Positions 37,674 to 46,741 of a stretch of DNA of 64,000 nt are shown piece after piece; within the stretch, counting starts at the first letter, position 1, and each line of letters begins with the position of its first letter. Location: contig JABDMW010000001.1 in assembly GCA_013001295.1 (NCBI GenBank), positions 1-64,000 on the forward strand, given 5' to 3'. The notes under the pieces were generated by a model, which was not told the origin of the DNA, searched no databases, and worked only from the letters and a program-made list of their open reading frames with translations. The stretch is from Hyphomonadaceae bacterium (GTDB lineage Bacteria > Pseudomonadota > Alphaproteobacteria > Caulobacterales > Maricaulaceae). Both the position numbers and the translations under genes were made by a program.

Positions 37674-40310
37674 TTATTCGGGGTTGTAATTCAAGATTGG
37701 CGATAACCATTTTTCCGCTTCGAGCAGACTAAATCCTTTGCGATCGGCATAGTCTGCGACCTGGTCTTTGTCGATTTTACCGACGCCGAAATAGACGCTG
37801 TCAGGATGTGAAAAATAAAGCCCGGACACGCTGGACGCCGGGGTCATCGCCAAGCCCTCTGTTAAAGACACGTTGGTTACGCCTGGGCCGCCCAAGAGTT
37901 TAAACAAGGTTCGTTTTTCCGTATGATCGGGCTGTGCCGGATACCCGGGCGCCGGTCGAATACCGGCATATTTTTCAGCAATTAATTCTTCGCTGGCAAA
38001 TTTGTCACCGCTTTCATATCCCCAGAAATCGCGCCTGACCCGTTCATGAAAATGTTCAGCCATAGCTTCAGCCAGACGGTCCGTGAGAGCCTGGAATAAA
38101 ATTCCATTGTAGTCATTGTTATCTTTTTTAAACGCTTCCGCGCGGTCATATTCCCCGAGACCGGCGGTCACACAAAACCCGCCGACATAATCATTTTCCG
38201 GCGCGATAAAATCGGCGAGCGCGTAATTGGGTTTGCCAGCAGATTTAGCGATTTGTTGACGAAGCGTATGGAAAGTCGCGAGCGTTGCGTTTCGATCTTC
38301 ATCGGCAAAGACATGCACATCATCAATGTCAGGTTTCGCAGGCCAAAAACCGACCGTCGCTTGAGCCGTCACCCATTTCTCTTCGATAATTTTATCCAGC
38401 ATAGCTTGCGCGTCCTTGAATAAATCACGCGCCGCCTCACCATAGCGTTCGTTTTCAAGAATGGCAGGATAACGACCTTTCAGCTCCCAGGTCGCAAAGA
38501 ACGGCGTCCAGTCGATATAGTCCCGCACCAATGACAGATCGTAGTCCGTGAATGTTTTCACACCTAAAAAAGATGGTTGAGGCGGCGTATATCCATTCCA
38601 ATCGATAGCAAATTTATTGTCGCGGGCCTTTGCGATGCTGGTTCGTTTTTTCGCGGCTTGGCTGTTGGCATGGGCAATACGGGTCTTTTCATAGTCTTCC
38701 CGAATTTTGTCTTTATACGATTCCCGGTCATTACCCAGCAATGTGCCGACAACCCCAACGGCCCGCGAGGCGTCCTGCACGTAAATGGCCGCGTTGTTCT
38801 TATAGGCTGGTTCAATCTTGACGGCTGTATGGGTTTTACTTGTCGTCGCCCCACCAATGAGCAGAGGAATGTCCATATCCAGACGCTGCATTTCACGCCC
38901 AACATAGACCATTTCATCCAGGCTGGGGGTAATAAGGCCAGAAAGACCAATCATATCCGCTTTATGTTCATTGGCCGCTTCCAGGATTTTATCACACGGA
39001 ACCATGACGCCCAGATCCACCACCTCATACCCGTTACATTGCAAAACAACACCAACAATGTTTTTACCAATATCGTGCACATCGCCTTTAACTGTGGCCA
39101 TGACGATTCGCCCATTTGATTTGTCAGCCAACCCCAACTCTTCTTTTTCCGCGTCCATATACGGCATAAGATGGGCGACGGCTTGCTTCATCACGCGGGC
39201 CGATTTTACCACCTGCGGCAGGAACATTTTCCCTGATCCAAACAAATCACCGACGATATTCATACCGTCCATGAGCGGACCTTCGATCACGTGAAGTGGA
39301 CGTTCTGCTTGGAGCCGGGCTTCTTCCGTATCGTCAACAATGTGATCGGTTATACCCCGAACAAGTGCGTAGCTAAGACGTTCCTCAACCGATCCGTTTC
39401 GCCATTCGGTATTTACGACTTTAGCTTTTTTCTTACCGCCGCGGTATTTGTCCGCGATTTCAAGCAATCGATCGGTTGCGTCGTCGCGACGGTTCAAAAT
39501 GACATCTTCAACATGCTCACGAAGTTCATCAGGGATATCGTCATAAATGGTCAATTGACCCGCATTGACAATCGCCATGTCGAGGCCGGCCGGTATGGCA
39601 TGGTAAAGGAAGACGCTATGCATAGCTTCGCGCACCGGATTATTGCCGCGAAAGGCGAAACTGACATTTGAAAGCCCCCCTGATACACGCGCATGGGGGA
39701 GTTTTTCTTTTATCTGTTTGCAGGCTTCAAAGAAGGCGACGGCATAGTCATTATGCTCTTCGATACCCGTTGCGACTGCAAAAATATTGGGATCAAAAAT
39801 AATATCTTCGGCAGGGAATCCAACATTTTGCGTCAGCAAATTATAGGCACGCTCACAACATTCAAATTTATGCTCGGCGGTTTCCGCCTGACCATGCTCG
39901 TCAAATGCCATGATCACAGCCGCCGCTCCATAGCGGCGCAATTGTTCGGCGTGTCTAAGGAATTCTTCCTCCCCTTCCTTCAAGGAAATGGAATTAACTA
40001 CTGCCTTGCCTTGAACGCATTTCAGGCCGGCCTCAATCACTTCCCATTTTGAGCTATCGATCATGATAGGGACGCGGGCAATATCCGGCTCGCTGGCCAG
40101 CAATTTCAAAAACGTCGTCATGGCTTCAACGCCGTCAATCAAACCATCATCCATATTAATGTCGATGATCTGGGCACCATTGCGAACTTGCTGCAACGCA
40201 ATCGCGAGCGCTGTCTGATAGTCATTGTCCACGATCAGCCGTTTGAACTTAGCCGAGCCTGCGACGTTGGTGCGTTCACCAACATTTATAAACGTAGAAG
40301 AAGCGGTCAT
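37674..40310 (-). CDS. metH: Methionine synthase, C-terminal part (folate, cobalamin and activation domains)
   Basis: 878 residues from the ATG at 40310 ([19 protein letters not shown]); the in-frame extension to 40667 is an antisense-like overlap with the preceding gene and is excluded. Order: pterin-binding barrel ([29 protein letters not shown]), cobalamin cap and Rossmann domain with the B12 ligand motif DVHDIGKNI and GLSGLITPS, then the SAM-binding activation domain ([29 protein letters not shown]). It lacks the homocysteine domain, supplied by the gene just upstream: the TAA of that gene, one base, then this ATG. Fused MetH of E. coli is about 1230 residues, equal to the sum. Confidence 0.96.
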   Translation of the reverse strand: MTASSTFINVGERTNVAGSAKFKRLIVDNDYQTALAIALQQVRNGAQIIDINMDDGLIDGVEAMTTFLKLLASEPDIARVPIMIDSSKWEVIEAGLKCVQGKAVVNSISLKEGEEEFLRHAEQLRRYGAAAVIMAFDEHGQAETAEHKFECCERAYNLLTQNVGFPAEDIIFDPNIFAVATGIEEHNDYAVAFFEACKQIKEKLPHARVSGGLSNVSFAFRGNNPVREAMHSVFLYHAIPAGLDMAIVNAGQLTIYDDIPDELREHVEDVILNRRDDATDRLLEIADKYRGGKKKAKVVNTEWRNGSVEERLSYALVRGITDHIVDDTEEARLQAERPLHVIEGPLMDGMNIVGDLFGSGKMFLPQVVKSARVMKQAVAHLMPYMDAEKEELGLADKSNGRIVMATVKGDVHDIGKNIVGVVLQCNGYEVVDLGVMVPCDKILEAANEHKADMIGLSGLITPSLDEMVYVGREMQRLDMDIPLLIGGATTSKTHTAVKIEPAYKNNAAIYVQDASRAVGVVGTLLGNDRESYKDKIREDYEKTRIAHANSQAAKKRTSIAKARDNKFAIDWNGYTPPQPSFLGVKTFTDYDLSLVRDYIDWTPFFATWELKGRYPAILENERYGEAARDLFKDAQAMLDKIIEEKWVTAQATVGFWPAKPDIDDVHVFADEDRNATLATFHTLRQQIAKSAGKPNYALADFIAPENDYVGGFCVTAGLGEYDRAEAFKKDNNDYNGILFQALTDRLAEAMAEHFHERVRRDFWGYESGDKFASEELIAEKYAGIRPAPGYPAQPDHTEKRTLFKLLGGPGVTNVSLTEGLAMTPASSVSGLYFSHPDSVYFGVGKIDKDQVADYADRKGFSLLEAEKWLSPILNYNPE

Positions 40311-40311
40311 A

Positions 40312-41367
40312 TTATCCTGCGAGGGCGAAGGGTTCGAGGCCTGAGAGGCGCAAAGCCGAGCCGATTTTTGGAATTTTCCGGGGAGCGGTATTTGAAACGG
40401 CTTTTCCGATGTACCCGATGTGATCAGGCGTGGACCCACAACAGCCGCCCAAAATATTGACCATGCCCTCTGCAGCCCAAGAGGCAACGTGTGAACACAT
40501 GTGCTCGGGGGTTTCATCATATTCACCAAACGCGTTTGGCAATCCAGCATTTGGATAAGCCAGAATATAAGTATCTGCGACTTTGGAAAGGGCCTCAATA
40601 TATGGGCGCATATCCTCAGCACCCAAAGCGCAATTAAGCCCGACTGCAAATGGCTTCGCATGCGCAATCGATGTCCAGAACGCTTCTGTGGTTTGACCGG
40701 ACAATGTGCGCCCCGAACGATCTGTGATCGTTCCCGAAATCAGGATGGGCAATTTTCGACCCTTCTCTTCAAACACCTCGCTGGTGGCATAAATCGCAGC
40801 TTTACAGTTCAAAGTATCAAACACCGTTTCTATCAAAATTGCATCGACGTGATCAAACATGGCGAGCATTTGCTCTTTGTATGTGGCCACGACTTCGTCA
40901 AAGCTGACCTCTCGGTAGCCGGGATCTTCAACTTTCGGTGACAACGATAATGTCTTACTGAGGGGGCCGACGGCACCCAAAACCGCGCGCGGTTTATCGG
41001 GTGTCTTTGCCGTCCATTCATCGGCAACGCTTCGCGCCAACTTGGCGCCGGCCTCTGCAATGGCAGGAGCATTGTCGCTCATACCATAATCGGCTTGGCT
41101 GATACTGGTCGCATTAAACGTATTTGTCTCAACAAAATCGGCACCAACCTTAAAAAATTCCTCGTGAACGGAGCGTACGACATCCGGATTTGTGATACTG
41201 AGGAGATCGTTATTTCCCTTAAGAGGGCTATCCCAGTCTGAATATTGAAGACCACGATAATCAGACTCGCCCAGTTGGTATTTTTGCAACATTGTGCCCA
41301 TCGCTCCATCCAAAATCAGGATGCGCTCCGTTATCGCTTTTTCAATTTTGCTCCAGATTTCAGACAT
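40312..41367 (-). CDS. metH: Methionine synthase, N-terminal homocysteine-binding part
   Basis: 351 residues: the zinc/homocysteine S-methyltransferase barrel ([32 protein letters not shown], with Cys in [11 protein letters not shown] and the Zn pair [11 protein letters not shown]). Alone it has no folate or cobalamin domain and must work with the protein encoded one base downstream. The pair is a naturally split MetH, known in several alphaproteobacteria. Its ATG overlaps the metF stop (ATGA). Confidence 0.95.
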   Translation of the reverse strand: MSEIWSKIEKAITERILILDGAMGTMLQKYQLGESDYRGLQYSDWDSPLKGNNDLLSITNPDVVRSVHEEFFKVGADFVETNTFNATSISQADYGMSDNAPAIAEAGAKLARSVADEWTAKTPDKPRAVLGAVGPLSKTLSLSPKVEDPGYREVSFDEVVATYKEQMLAMFDHVDAILIETVFDTLNCKAAIYATSEVFEEKGRKLPILISGTITDRSGRTLSGQTTEAFWTSIAHAKPFAVGLNCALGAEDMRPYIEALSKVADTYILAYPNAGLPNAFGEYDETPEHMCSHVASWAAEGMVNILGGCCGSTPDHIGYIGKAVSNTAPRKIPKIGSALRLSGLEPFALAG

Positions 41368-42305
41368 CAGGCGACCGCTTTCTTTTGGCTTTGAAAACCA
41401 AGAATTTTACAGACTGAAAATGCCAGATCTGCTTTGTTTAATGTATAAAAATGAAGGTCTTGAATGCCTTGATCTCGCAGATTTGACGCCAAGTCTGCGA
41501 CCGTCGTCGCTGTTACAAGCAAACGGGCTTGGGGGTCATCTTCAAGGTCTGCATACAATGCTTCCAACCAATTCGGCACTGCAATTGCACACATTTCCGA
41601 CATCCGCTTGAGCCCTTTGAAATTTGGTTGCAGCATCAAGCCGGGAACAATTGGAATCTTGATACCAGCATCTAGAACCCTGTCTTGAAACCGCAGAAAG
41701 GTATCAGTCTCAAAGAAAAATTGAGTTATCGCACGGTCGGCACCCGCGTCTATTTTGCGTTTCAAATTATCAAGTTCAGCATCCCAGTTTTGGCTTTCGG
41801 GATGAAGTTCCGGATAGGCACCAACGGACACTTCGAATGGAGCGACGTTTTTTAATCCCGCCACCAGATCGCTGCCATAATTATATCCGCCCGGAATTGG
41901 TTTATAAGCATTGCCAATTCCTGATTCAGGATCGCCACGCAAAGCAACAATGTGACGAACGCCTGCGTCCCAATAATCCTTAGCGATTTCATCGATTTCT
42001 GACTTGAGAGACCCAACACATGTTAAATGGGCTGCTGGCCGGAGCTTTGTTTCATTTACAATTCTTGCGACCGTTTTATGGGTTCGTTCCCGCGTACTGC
42101 CGCCCGCGCCATAGGTTACGGATACAAATTTCGGATTAAGTGTCTCAAGCTTTGTAATGGTATTCCACAGCGTCTCATTCATCGATTTGTTTTTGGGTGG
42201 AAAAAATTCAAAACTGATATTGAGATCTTTTTGCGCGTCCGCATCATGATTGGCAATAGATCTAGTATTTTTCCTCAAATTCTGAATTTCTGAATTGCGT
42301 TGCAT
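41367..42305 (-). CDS. metF: 5,10-Methylenetetrahydrofolate reductase
   Basis: 312 residues. FAD barrel enzyme supplying 5-methyl-THF to MetH. Visible: [19 protein letters not shown] with the conserved Glu, [26 protein letters not shown] and [17 protein letters not shown]. The first about 28 residues before [11 protein letters not shown] are not typical of the family, so the true start could be a little downstream, though no better ATG is evident. Twelve bases after metB and overlapping metH by one base triplet, it is part of the SAM-riboswitch operon. Confidence 0.95.
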   Translation of the reverse strand: MQRNSEIQNLRKNTRSIANHDADAQKDLNISFEFFPPKNKSMNETLWNTITKLETLNPKFVSVTYGAGGSTRERTHKTVARIVNETKLRPAAHLTCVGSLKSEIDEIAKDYWDAGVRHIVALRGDPESGIGNAYKPIPGGYNYGSDLVAGLKNVAPFEVSVGAYPELHPESQNWDAELDNLKRKIDAGADRAITQFFFETDTFLRFQDRVLDAGIKIPIVPGLMLQPNFKGLKRMSEMCAIAVPNWLEALYADLEDDPQARLLVTATTVADLASNLRDQGIQDLHFYTLNKADLAFSVCKILGFQSQKKAVA

Positions 42306-42317
42306 TGTCTTTGTGCC

Positions 42318-43484
42318 CTACACTTTTTCCAATAGTTTGAATAAATCTTGGAGTTCGGACGCTTGATCCGAGATGTCTTCTAAACCAACCGATAAGCGAA
42401 TCAAGCCTTGATTTATGCCCGCAATTTTCTGTGACTTCGCATCCATCGCTCTGTGAGTCATTGTTGCGGGATGGCAGATTAGACTTTCCGTTCCGCCAAG
42501 GCTTTCTGCCAGTTGAAATAACTTCGTTCCTCTGAGAAATTTATTGATTTCATCATCAGTTGCGTCCAACTCAAAGCTCAACATAGCGCCGGGACCTGAT
42601 TGCTGTTTTTGCGCCAATTCGTATCCGGGATCAGATTTAAGACCGGGATAATAGACTTGTGAAACGCGGGATTGGGTTTGTAAAATCTCAGCGAGTTTGA
42701 TGGTGTTGGCTTCCTGTATATCAATACGCGCATTCAGCGTTCGTAGACCGCGCAAGGTCAGATAACTGTCAAACGGCGCGCCGGTAACTCCTGTGCAATT
42801 GGCCCACCACTGCAACTCTTCAACGTGATTGGGAGTTTTAGCCAGAGCAATGCCGCCAACTACATCCGAATGTCCGTTTATATATTTTGTCGATGAGTGA
42901 ATGACAAAATCAGCCCCAAGCGAGAATGGCAATTGACGGGCCGGAGACAGAAATGTGTTGTCACATACAACTAATATTCCGGCATCATGTGCGATTTTAC
43001 AAAGCATCGCGATATCAACCACGCGCATCAGCGGATTGCTCGGGGTTTCAATTAAAAGAATGCCGGATTGGTCTGCTAGCGACGCCTTTACGGACTCCAG
43101 ATTTGATTGATCAACAAATTCGACTTTACAACGGCCTTGTTTTTCCCGGGCGCGCAATAAACGATGTGTGCCCCCATAACAATCATGCGGTGCAACGACA
43201 GTTGAACCGGCGGGAATTACATTCAAAACTAAATCAATTGCCGCCATGCCGGACGACGTCACAACGCCACCCGCGGCCCCTTCGAGTTTGGAGACAGCAT
43301 CTGCAAGCCCATCTCGATTAGGGTTTCCGCTTCGCCCATAGTCGTAGCGACCCATATCTTCTAGCCCGTTGAATTTGTAGGTTGAACTGAGATACAGGGG
43401 CGGGATAACGGCATTAAATGCACTGTCGGTTCCGACCTGCGCATTAGCACATAAAGTTGCCGTTTTATATGGTTTATGCGGCAC
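42318..43484 (-). CDS. metB: Cystathionine gamma-synthase / O-succinylhomoserine lyase family enzyme
   Basis: 388 residues from a GTG at 43484, chosen because CAGGGGGAG lies five bases upstream; a TTG at 43502 is less likely. PLP fold-type I, Cys/Met metabolism: RYDYGRSGNPNRDGLADAV, TSSGMAAIDLVLNV, PHDCYGGTHRL, the PLP lysine in HSSTKYINGHSDVVGGIA and ESLGGTESLICHPATMTH. It should replace the O-acyl group of activated homoserine with cysteine, or directly with sulfide (MetZ type); sequence alone does not separate these. Overlaps metX by 11 bases. Confidence 0.88.
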   Translation of the reverse strand: MPHKPYKTATLCANAQVGTDSAFNAVIPPLYLSSTYKFNGLEDMGRYDYGRSGNPNRDGLADAVSKLEGAAGGVVTSSGMAAIDLVLNVIPAGSTVVAPHDCYGGTHRLLRAREKQGRCKVEFVDQSNLESVKASLADQSGILLIETPSNPLMRVVDIAMLCKIAHDAGILVVCDNTFLSPARQLPFSLGADFVIHSSTKYINGHSDVVGGIALAKTPNHVEELQWWANCTGVTGAPFDSYLTLRGLRTLNARIDIQEANTIKLAEILQTQSRVSQVYYPGLKSDPGYELAQKQQSGPGAMLSFELDATDDEINKFLRGTKLFQLAESLGGTESLICHPATMTHRAMDAKSQKIAGINQGLIRLSVGLEDISDQASELQDLFKLLEKV

Positions 43485-44436
43485 GACGCTCCCCCTGAAC
43501 AAAGTCCGAAATCAGAGGTCCAAGAACATCATATTCTTTCAAAAATGAATCGTGCCCATAGATCGAGTCGATCGTGACCAATTCGGATGGTCCAGACAGC
43601 AATTGATGCAAAAGCTCAATTTCACTCGGCGGCGCCAATTGGTCTGAATTTGTAGCCACAAGGAGCGTAGGCGTGGTGACTTTTGACGGATCTACTTCGT
43701 GTAAGTCTATGGACTCAGACAGCGCCAAAAACCGCATGGCTGGCATAATCTCGTGATATTTTTCGCCACAGCTCTCCAAGTATCCATCAACATCAAAACG
43801 CCGTGGATCGGAGGAAATTTGTTGGCCTGCAAATCGGATCGAGAACTCTTCGGCAGAACGATACGTCGTCATCGCCAATTCACGCGCGATCTTCAAACCT
43901 GAATTTATGTCGCCGGCGGCTATACCCAGCTCAATCGCTCGACGCTCAATGCCCCGCCAAGCTACGCCCATGGGATAAGGTCGATGCGACGCGCCCAGTA
44001 AACATTGTTTTTGAAACCGTTCTGGGTTTTGTTCTGCAAAGGCCAACAAGACCATAGCTCCATAACTGGTCCCGATTGCAGCATGGGCCGTTTCAATCTC
44101 CAAATGGTCAAGCAAAGCTCCAAGTCGCTTTGCTTGATCATGAGTCGTTATTGTCACCCGTTTTTGGGTGTTCTTGCCGGTCGGTGCCAAATCAAGCCCG
44201 AGCACCTGATATTGTTCGAGATCGATCGGACCTCCAGGATAAACAAGGTCTGTCCACCACCCATGTCCGTTTTCCTTATTGTCTGCCAAATACCGAGAAG
44301 CGGATATTCCGCCTCGGATAACAATCAGCGGCGCCCCGGGTTTTCCGTAAAGGCGACCGAGAACCACATCGTTTTCAAGGCATTCGCCGTGTTCCAATAT
44401 ATTGTCGCCCAAATGAACTTCTATATCGCGCGCCAT
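43474..44436 (-). CDS. metX: Homoserine O-acyltransferase, MetX type
   Basis: About 320 residues from the ATG at 44436, with GGAAGG five bases upstream. An alpha/beta hydrolase fold acyltransferase: oxyanion region GGISASRYLAD, nucleophile Ser in GTSYGAMVLLAF, Asp in ATNSDQLAPPSE and His in YGHDSFLKE. It activates homoserine for sulfur transfer. The family includes both acetyl- and succinyl-transferases; the divergent N-terminal half and absence of the usual GPHALTGDSH motif suggest a succinyl-specific member, but that is inference. First gene downstream of the SAM riboswitch. Confidence 0.88.
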   Translation of the reverse strand: MARDIEVHLGDNILEHGECLENDVVLGRLYGKPGAPLIVIRGGISASRYLADNKENGHGWWTDLVYPGGPIDLEQYQVLGLDLAPTGKNTQKRVTITTHDQAKRLGALLDHLEIETAHAAIGTSYGAMVLLAFAEQNPERFQKQCLLGASHRPYPMGVAWRGIERRAIELGIAAGDINSGLKIARELAMTTYRSAEEFSIRFAGQQISSDPRRFDVDGYLESCGEKYHEIMPAMRFLALSESIDLHEVDPSKVTTPTLLVATNSDQLAPPSEIELLHQLLSGPSELVTIDSIYGHDSFLKEYDVLGPLISDFVQGERRAA

Positions 44437-44505
44437 AAGCACCTTCCTAACGGGCGCTATTCGAACGGAAATGGACAGAATGGAGATGAAGGCTCTGCCT
44501 TCTCC

Positions 44506-44623
44506 CTCATCTGCCGTTCGCTGCCTATTCAGCGTCCGCAGGACTTAGCACCTATCCAGAACACAATTGTGTCCGGGGTTGCTCCAGCTTCAAAGGGCCT
44601 TTCCCTCAGCTGGTCTTGATGAG
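44506..44623 (-). ncRNA. SAM-I clan (S-box) riboswitch controlling the methionine operon
   Basis: Reading the minus strand from 44623: CTCATCAAGA, then AGCTGAGGGAAAGGCCC, TTTGAAGCTGGAGCAACC, a P3 arm closed by GGACACAATTGTGTTC, then GGTGCTAAGTCC and a P4 arm. GATGAG at 44511-44506 closes P1 with the first CTCATC. These are the conserved core elements of the S-box aptamer in the right order. Downstream, GAAGGC AGA GCCTTC (44503-44489) can form a hairpin, and its CCTTC could alternatively mask the metX SD GGAAGG, suggesting control of translation. There is no T-rich terminator. Confidence 0.9.
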
Positions 44624-44655
44624 TGGTTTAAAAATGATCGTAAAACATCTCCTGG

Positions 44656-45315
44656 TCAAGCGGTTTTTTGCTCGTCGAGAAAATCCTTTAACAAGGCGGC
44701 ATATGGTTCGCTATCCTCGCCCCAATACGGCGTTATCTGGGATAGCGCCGCGTAAACACCTTCGTGGATCAGTGATTTCGACGATCCGGCGCCCCCTCTC
44801 AAGTCGCAATACGACAACCAATATGTGAAATGAGCCGCTAAACGCTCCGCCAGAACATCCTGCTCCCCGGGGTTAAAAAACAAATGATTTTCGTTTTCCA
44901 ATTTCTTTAATAAACCCATGAAAGTGTTGGCTTTGAGCGCCAACAATCTTGAAAATTTGGGTTTTAGGTTCGGTATCCTATCTAATATAGATGTGAGATT
45001 GTAATAGAAAAACCGGAAATCAAATATTTCCTCAAAAATGATATAGAGAAAAATCCAGTTGTCTTCGATGGCGAGTGGCTTGTTAATCGGTGCAGCGAGC
45101 ACTTGTCGAAGCTCGGTTTCAAAATCCGAAAAAAGCTCCTCAATGATGACGTCTTTACCCTTGTAATGGTAATATAGATTTCCCGGGCTAATTCCCATCA
45201 CCGCTGCAATGTCGACCGACGAAACATTAATTTCTCCCTCATTGTTAAACAAGGCGAGACTGGTGCGCAGGATTTTATCCTTGGTTTTTGAACGCGGTTT
45301 GGGCGGATTTGACAC
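44656..45315 (-). CDS. phaD: TetR-family regulator, PhaD-like
   Basis: 219 residues. An N-terminal TetR helix-turn-helix (KDKILRTSLALFNNEGEINVSSVDIAAVMGISPGNLYYHYKGKD split over residues 10-55) and a helical ligand domain. It is last of phaC-phaZ-phasin-TetR, the place of phaD in Pseudomonas PHA clusters, and begins six bases after the phasin stop. By analogy it would sense acyl-CoA and control PHA synthesis; the symbol is based on context and is tentative. Confidence 0.8.
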   Translation of the reverse strand: MSNPPKPRSKTKDKILRTSLALFNNEGEINVSSVDIAAVMGISPGNLYYHYKGKDVIIEELFSDFETELRQVLAAPINKPLAIEDNWIFLYIIFEEIFDFRFFYYNLTSILDRIPNLKPKFSRLLALKANTFMGLLKKLENENHLFFNPGEQDVLAERLAAHFTYWLSYCDLRGGAGSSKSLIHEGVYAALSQITPYWGEDSEPYAALLKDFLDEQKTA

Positions 45316-45321
45316 TGCCGA

Positions 45322-45789
45322 TTATTTTTTCGCTTTTGACGCCGGTTTCTTCGCTGCTCGCTTTGCTGGCGCACGTTTTCTTGGAACCGCTTTTTTGGGT
45401 TTCAGCAATGCTAATATTTGGTCGAGTTTTTCTTCAACTGCTTCGAGCCGGTCTTCAATATCATCCCGGTCAGCTCCATCCGTTTTGCGAAGACGGGCGC
45501 GCATTTTTTCGATGCGGTCGTCGATGTCCAAAGACCCGACTCCGGTTTTTTCCATAACGTCCTGGGCAATATCTTTCCCTTTGACACTAACCATGGTTTC
45601 GATGACTTCACCTTTTTGCACCAATTCGTCAAATACTTTACTGGTACCACCGGAAACCTTTGACAGTGTTTCTTGTGCTTCACTAAAGGCTTTGCCGTAA
45701 GCGCCGATTCCAGCCAACCAAATCCGGCGCGCCGTATCGCCGCTGATCGGATTTGCTTTTTTTGATTCCTTTTTCTTACGGTCTGCCAT
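45322..45789 (-). CDS. phaF: PHA granule-associated phasin with histone-like tail (PhaF/PhaI type)
   Basis: 155 residues. The body (RRIWLAGIGAYGKAFSEAQET, FDELVQKGEVIE, then a coiled coil RIEKMRARLRKTD and VEEKLDQILALLKPKK) matches the PhaI/PhaF phasin family, which coats polyester granules. The C-terminal 25 residues are Lys/Ala/Pro-rich (KRAPAKRAAKKPASKAKK), like the DNA-binding tail of PhaF that helps segregate granules. Eleven bases after phaZ. Confidence 0.86.
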   Translation of the reverse strand: MADRKKKESKKANPISGDTARRIWLAGIGAYGKAFSEAQETLSKVSGGTSKVFDELVQKGEVIETMVSVKGKDIAQDVMEKTGVGSLDIDDRIEKMRARLRKTDGADRDDIEDRLEAVEEKLDQILALLKPKKAVPRKRAPAKRAAKKPASKAKK

Positions 45790-45800
45790 ATCGAGTTTTC

Positions 45801-46700
45801 CTATGCTGCTTTGTTGTTTAGAATCGGCGGTAATAAGATGTCCTTCAAAGGGGGCATCGGCACTTCCGGCTCTTCAAAAAAGTCCCGGATGATTTGAATG
45901 GATTCGTCTCTTTTGGTCAGCAAGAACAAATGTCCTGCGTCTTCGAATTCATAGAGGCGCGACCCTTTGATCATAAAGTTTAAGATTTTCGCATTGGCCA
46001 ATGGTACAATATGATCTCGGTCACCAGCGATGATAATAGTCGGGACGCGAATGAAGCGAAGGAAAGGCAGACTTGACCAACCCGCCATACACATGAGCTG
46101 GAACATATATCCTTTCAGACTCGGTGGAGACATATGTTCGGTAAACATGCCGAAACCGTCTTCACTGTCTCCGTACAATTCTTCAAAATGAGCTTTGAGG
46201 AAATCCCGATTTATATATCGCTTTGGCGAACCCATTTTTGAAATTGCGCGCATGTCTCCAGGAACCATTGTGATCCCGGGAGCGGTGGCACACAGAACCA
46301 ACCGTTCCGTCATCTTCTGATATTGAAAAGCGAATTGCTGGGCCATACCGCCGCCCCAGCTGACGCCAAGAACATCGACCTTTTTATAGCCATGCATATC
46401 GAGAATTTGTTTGGCAGCTTTGCAAACCCACCACGGACGATATGGCACTTTGGGGTCCGGAGAACCACCGATACCGGGCATATCAAAGGCAATTATATCG
46501 CGGCCGGTGAAATGATCGGCGAAGGCCTGAAAAATATCGAGATTGGCCCCTATACCATTAAACAATAATAAGGGTGTGCGCTTTCCCGCGCCTTTATCCG
46601 TTCCTGTCCAGATCGCGGTCCGGAGTTTTTGGTTCCCGACCTTGGTATATGTTATACTCGGTAAATTATGATGATGGTCATCATCGAAATCTTCGGACAT
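45801..46700 (-). CDS. phaZ: Intracellular polyhydroxyalkanoate depolymerase
   Basis: About 299 residues from the ATG at 46700, chosen because AAGGAT lies upstream; an in-frame ATG at 46730 has no SD. Alpha/beta hydrolase: oxyanion strand PLLLFNGIGANLD, nucleophile in GVSWGGGMAQQFAFQY, Asp in IIAGDRDHIVPLAN and His in AGHLFLL. This matches PhaZ of medium-chain PHA producers, which releases hydroxy acids from stored granules. The box is SWGGG as in Pseudomonas PhaZ. Lies between phaC and phasin genes. Confidence 0.87.
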   Translation of the reverse strand: MSEDFDDDHHHNLPSITYTKVGNQKLRTAIWTGTDKGAGKRTPLLLFNGIGANLDIFQAFADHFTGRDIIAFDMPGIGGSPDPKVPYRPWWVCKAAKQILDMHGYKKVDVLGVSWGGGMAQQFAFQYQKMTERLVLCATAPGITMVPGDMRAISKMGSPKRYINRDFLKAHFEELYGDSEDGFGMFTEHMSPPSLKGYMFQLMCMAGWSSLPFLRFIRVPTIIIAGDRDHIVPLANAKILNFMIKGSRLYEFEDAGHLFLLTKRDESIQIIRDFFEEPEVPMPPLKDILLPPILNNKAA

Positions 46701-46741
46701 TGCAGATCCTTTTTTCTGTTTTTTTGTCATTATAGTTTCAC

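Noticed and set aside
40311-40667. N-terminal extension of the metH C-part
   Set aside because: It overlaps the homocysteine-domain gene in another frame and lacks family similarity; the ATG at 40310 starts exactly at the pterin domain.
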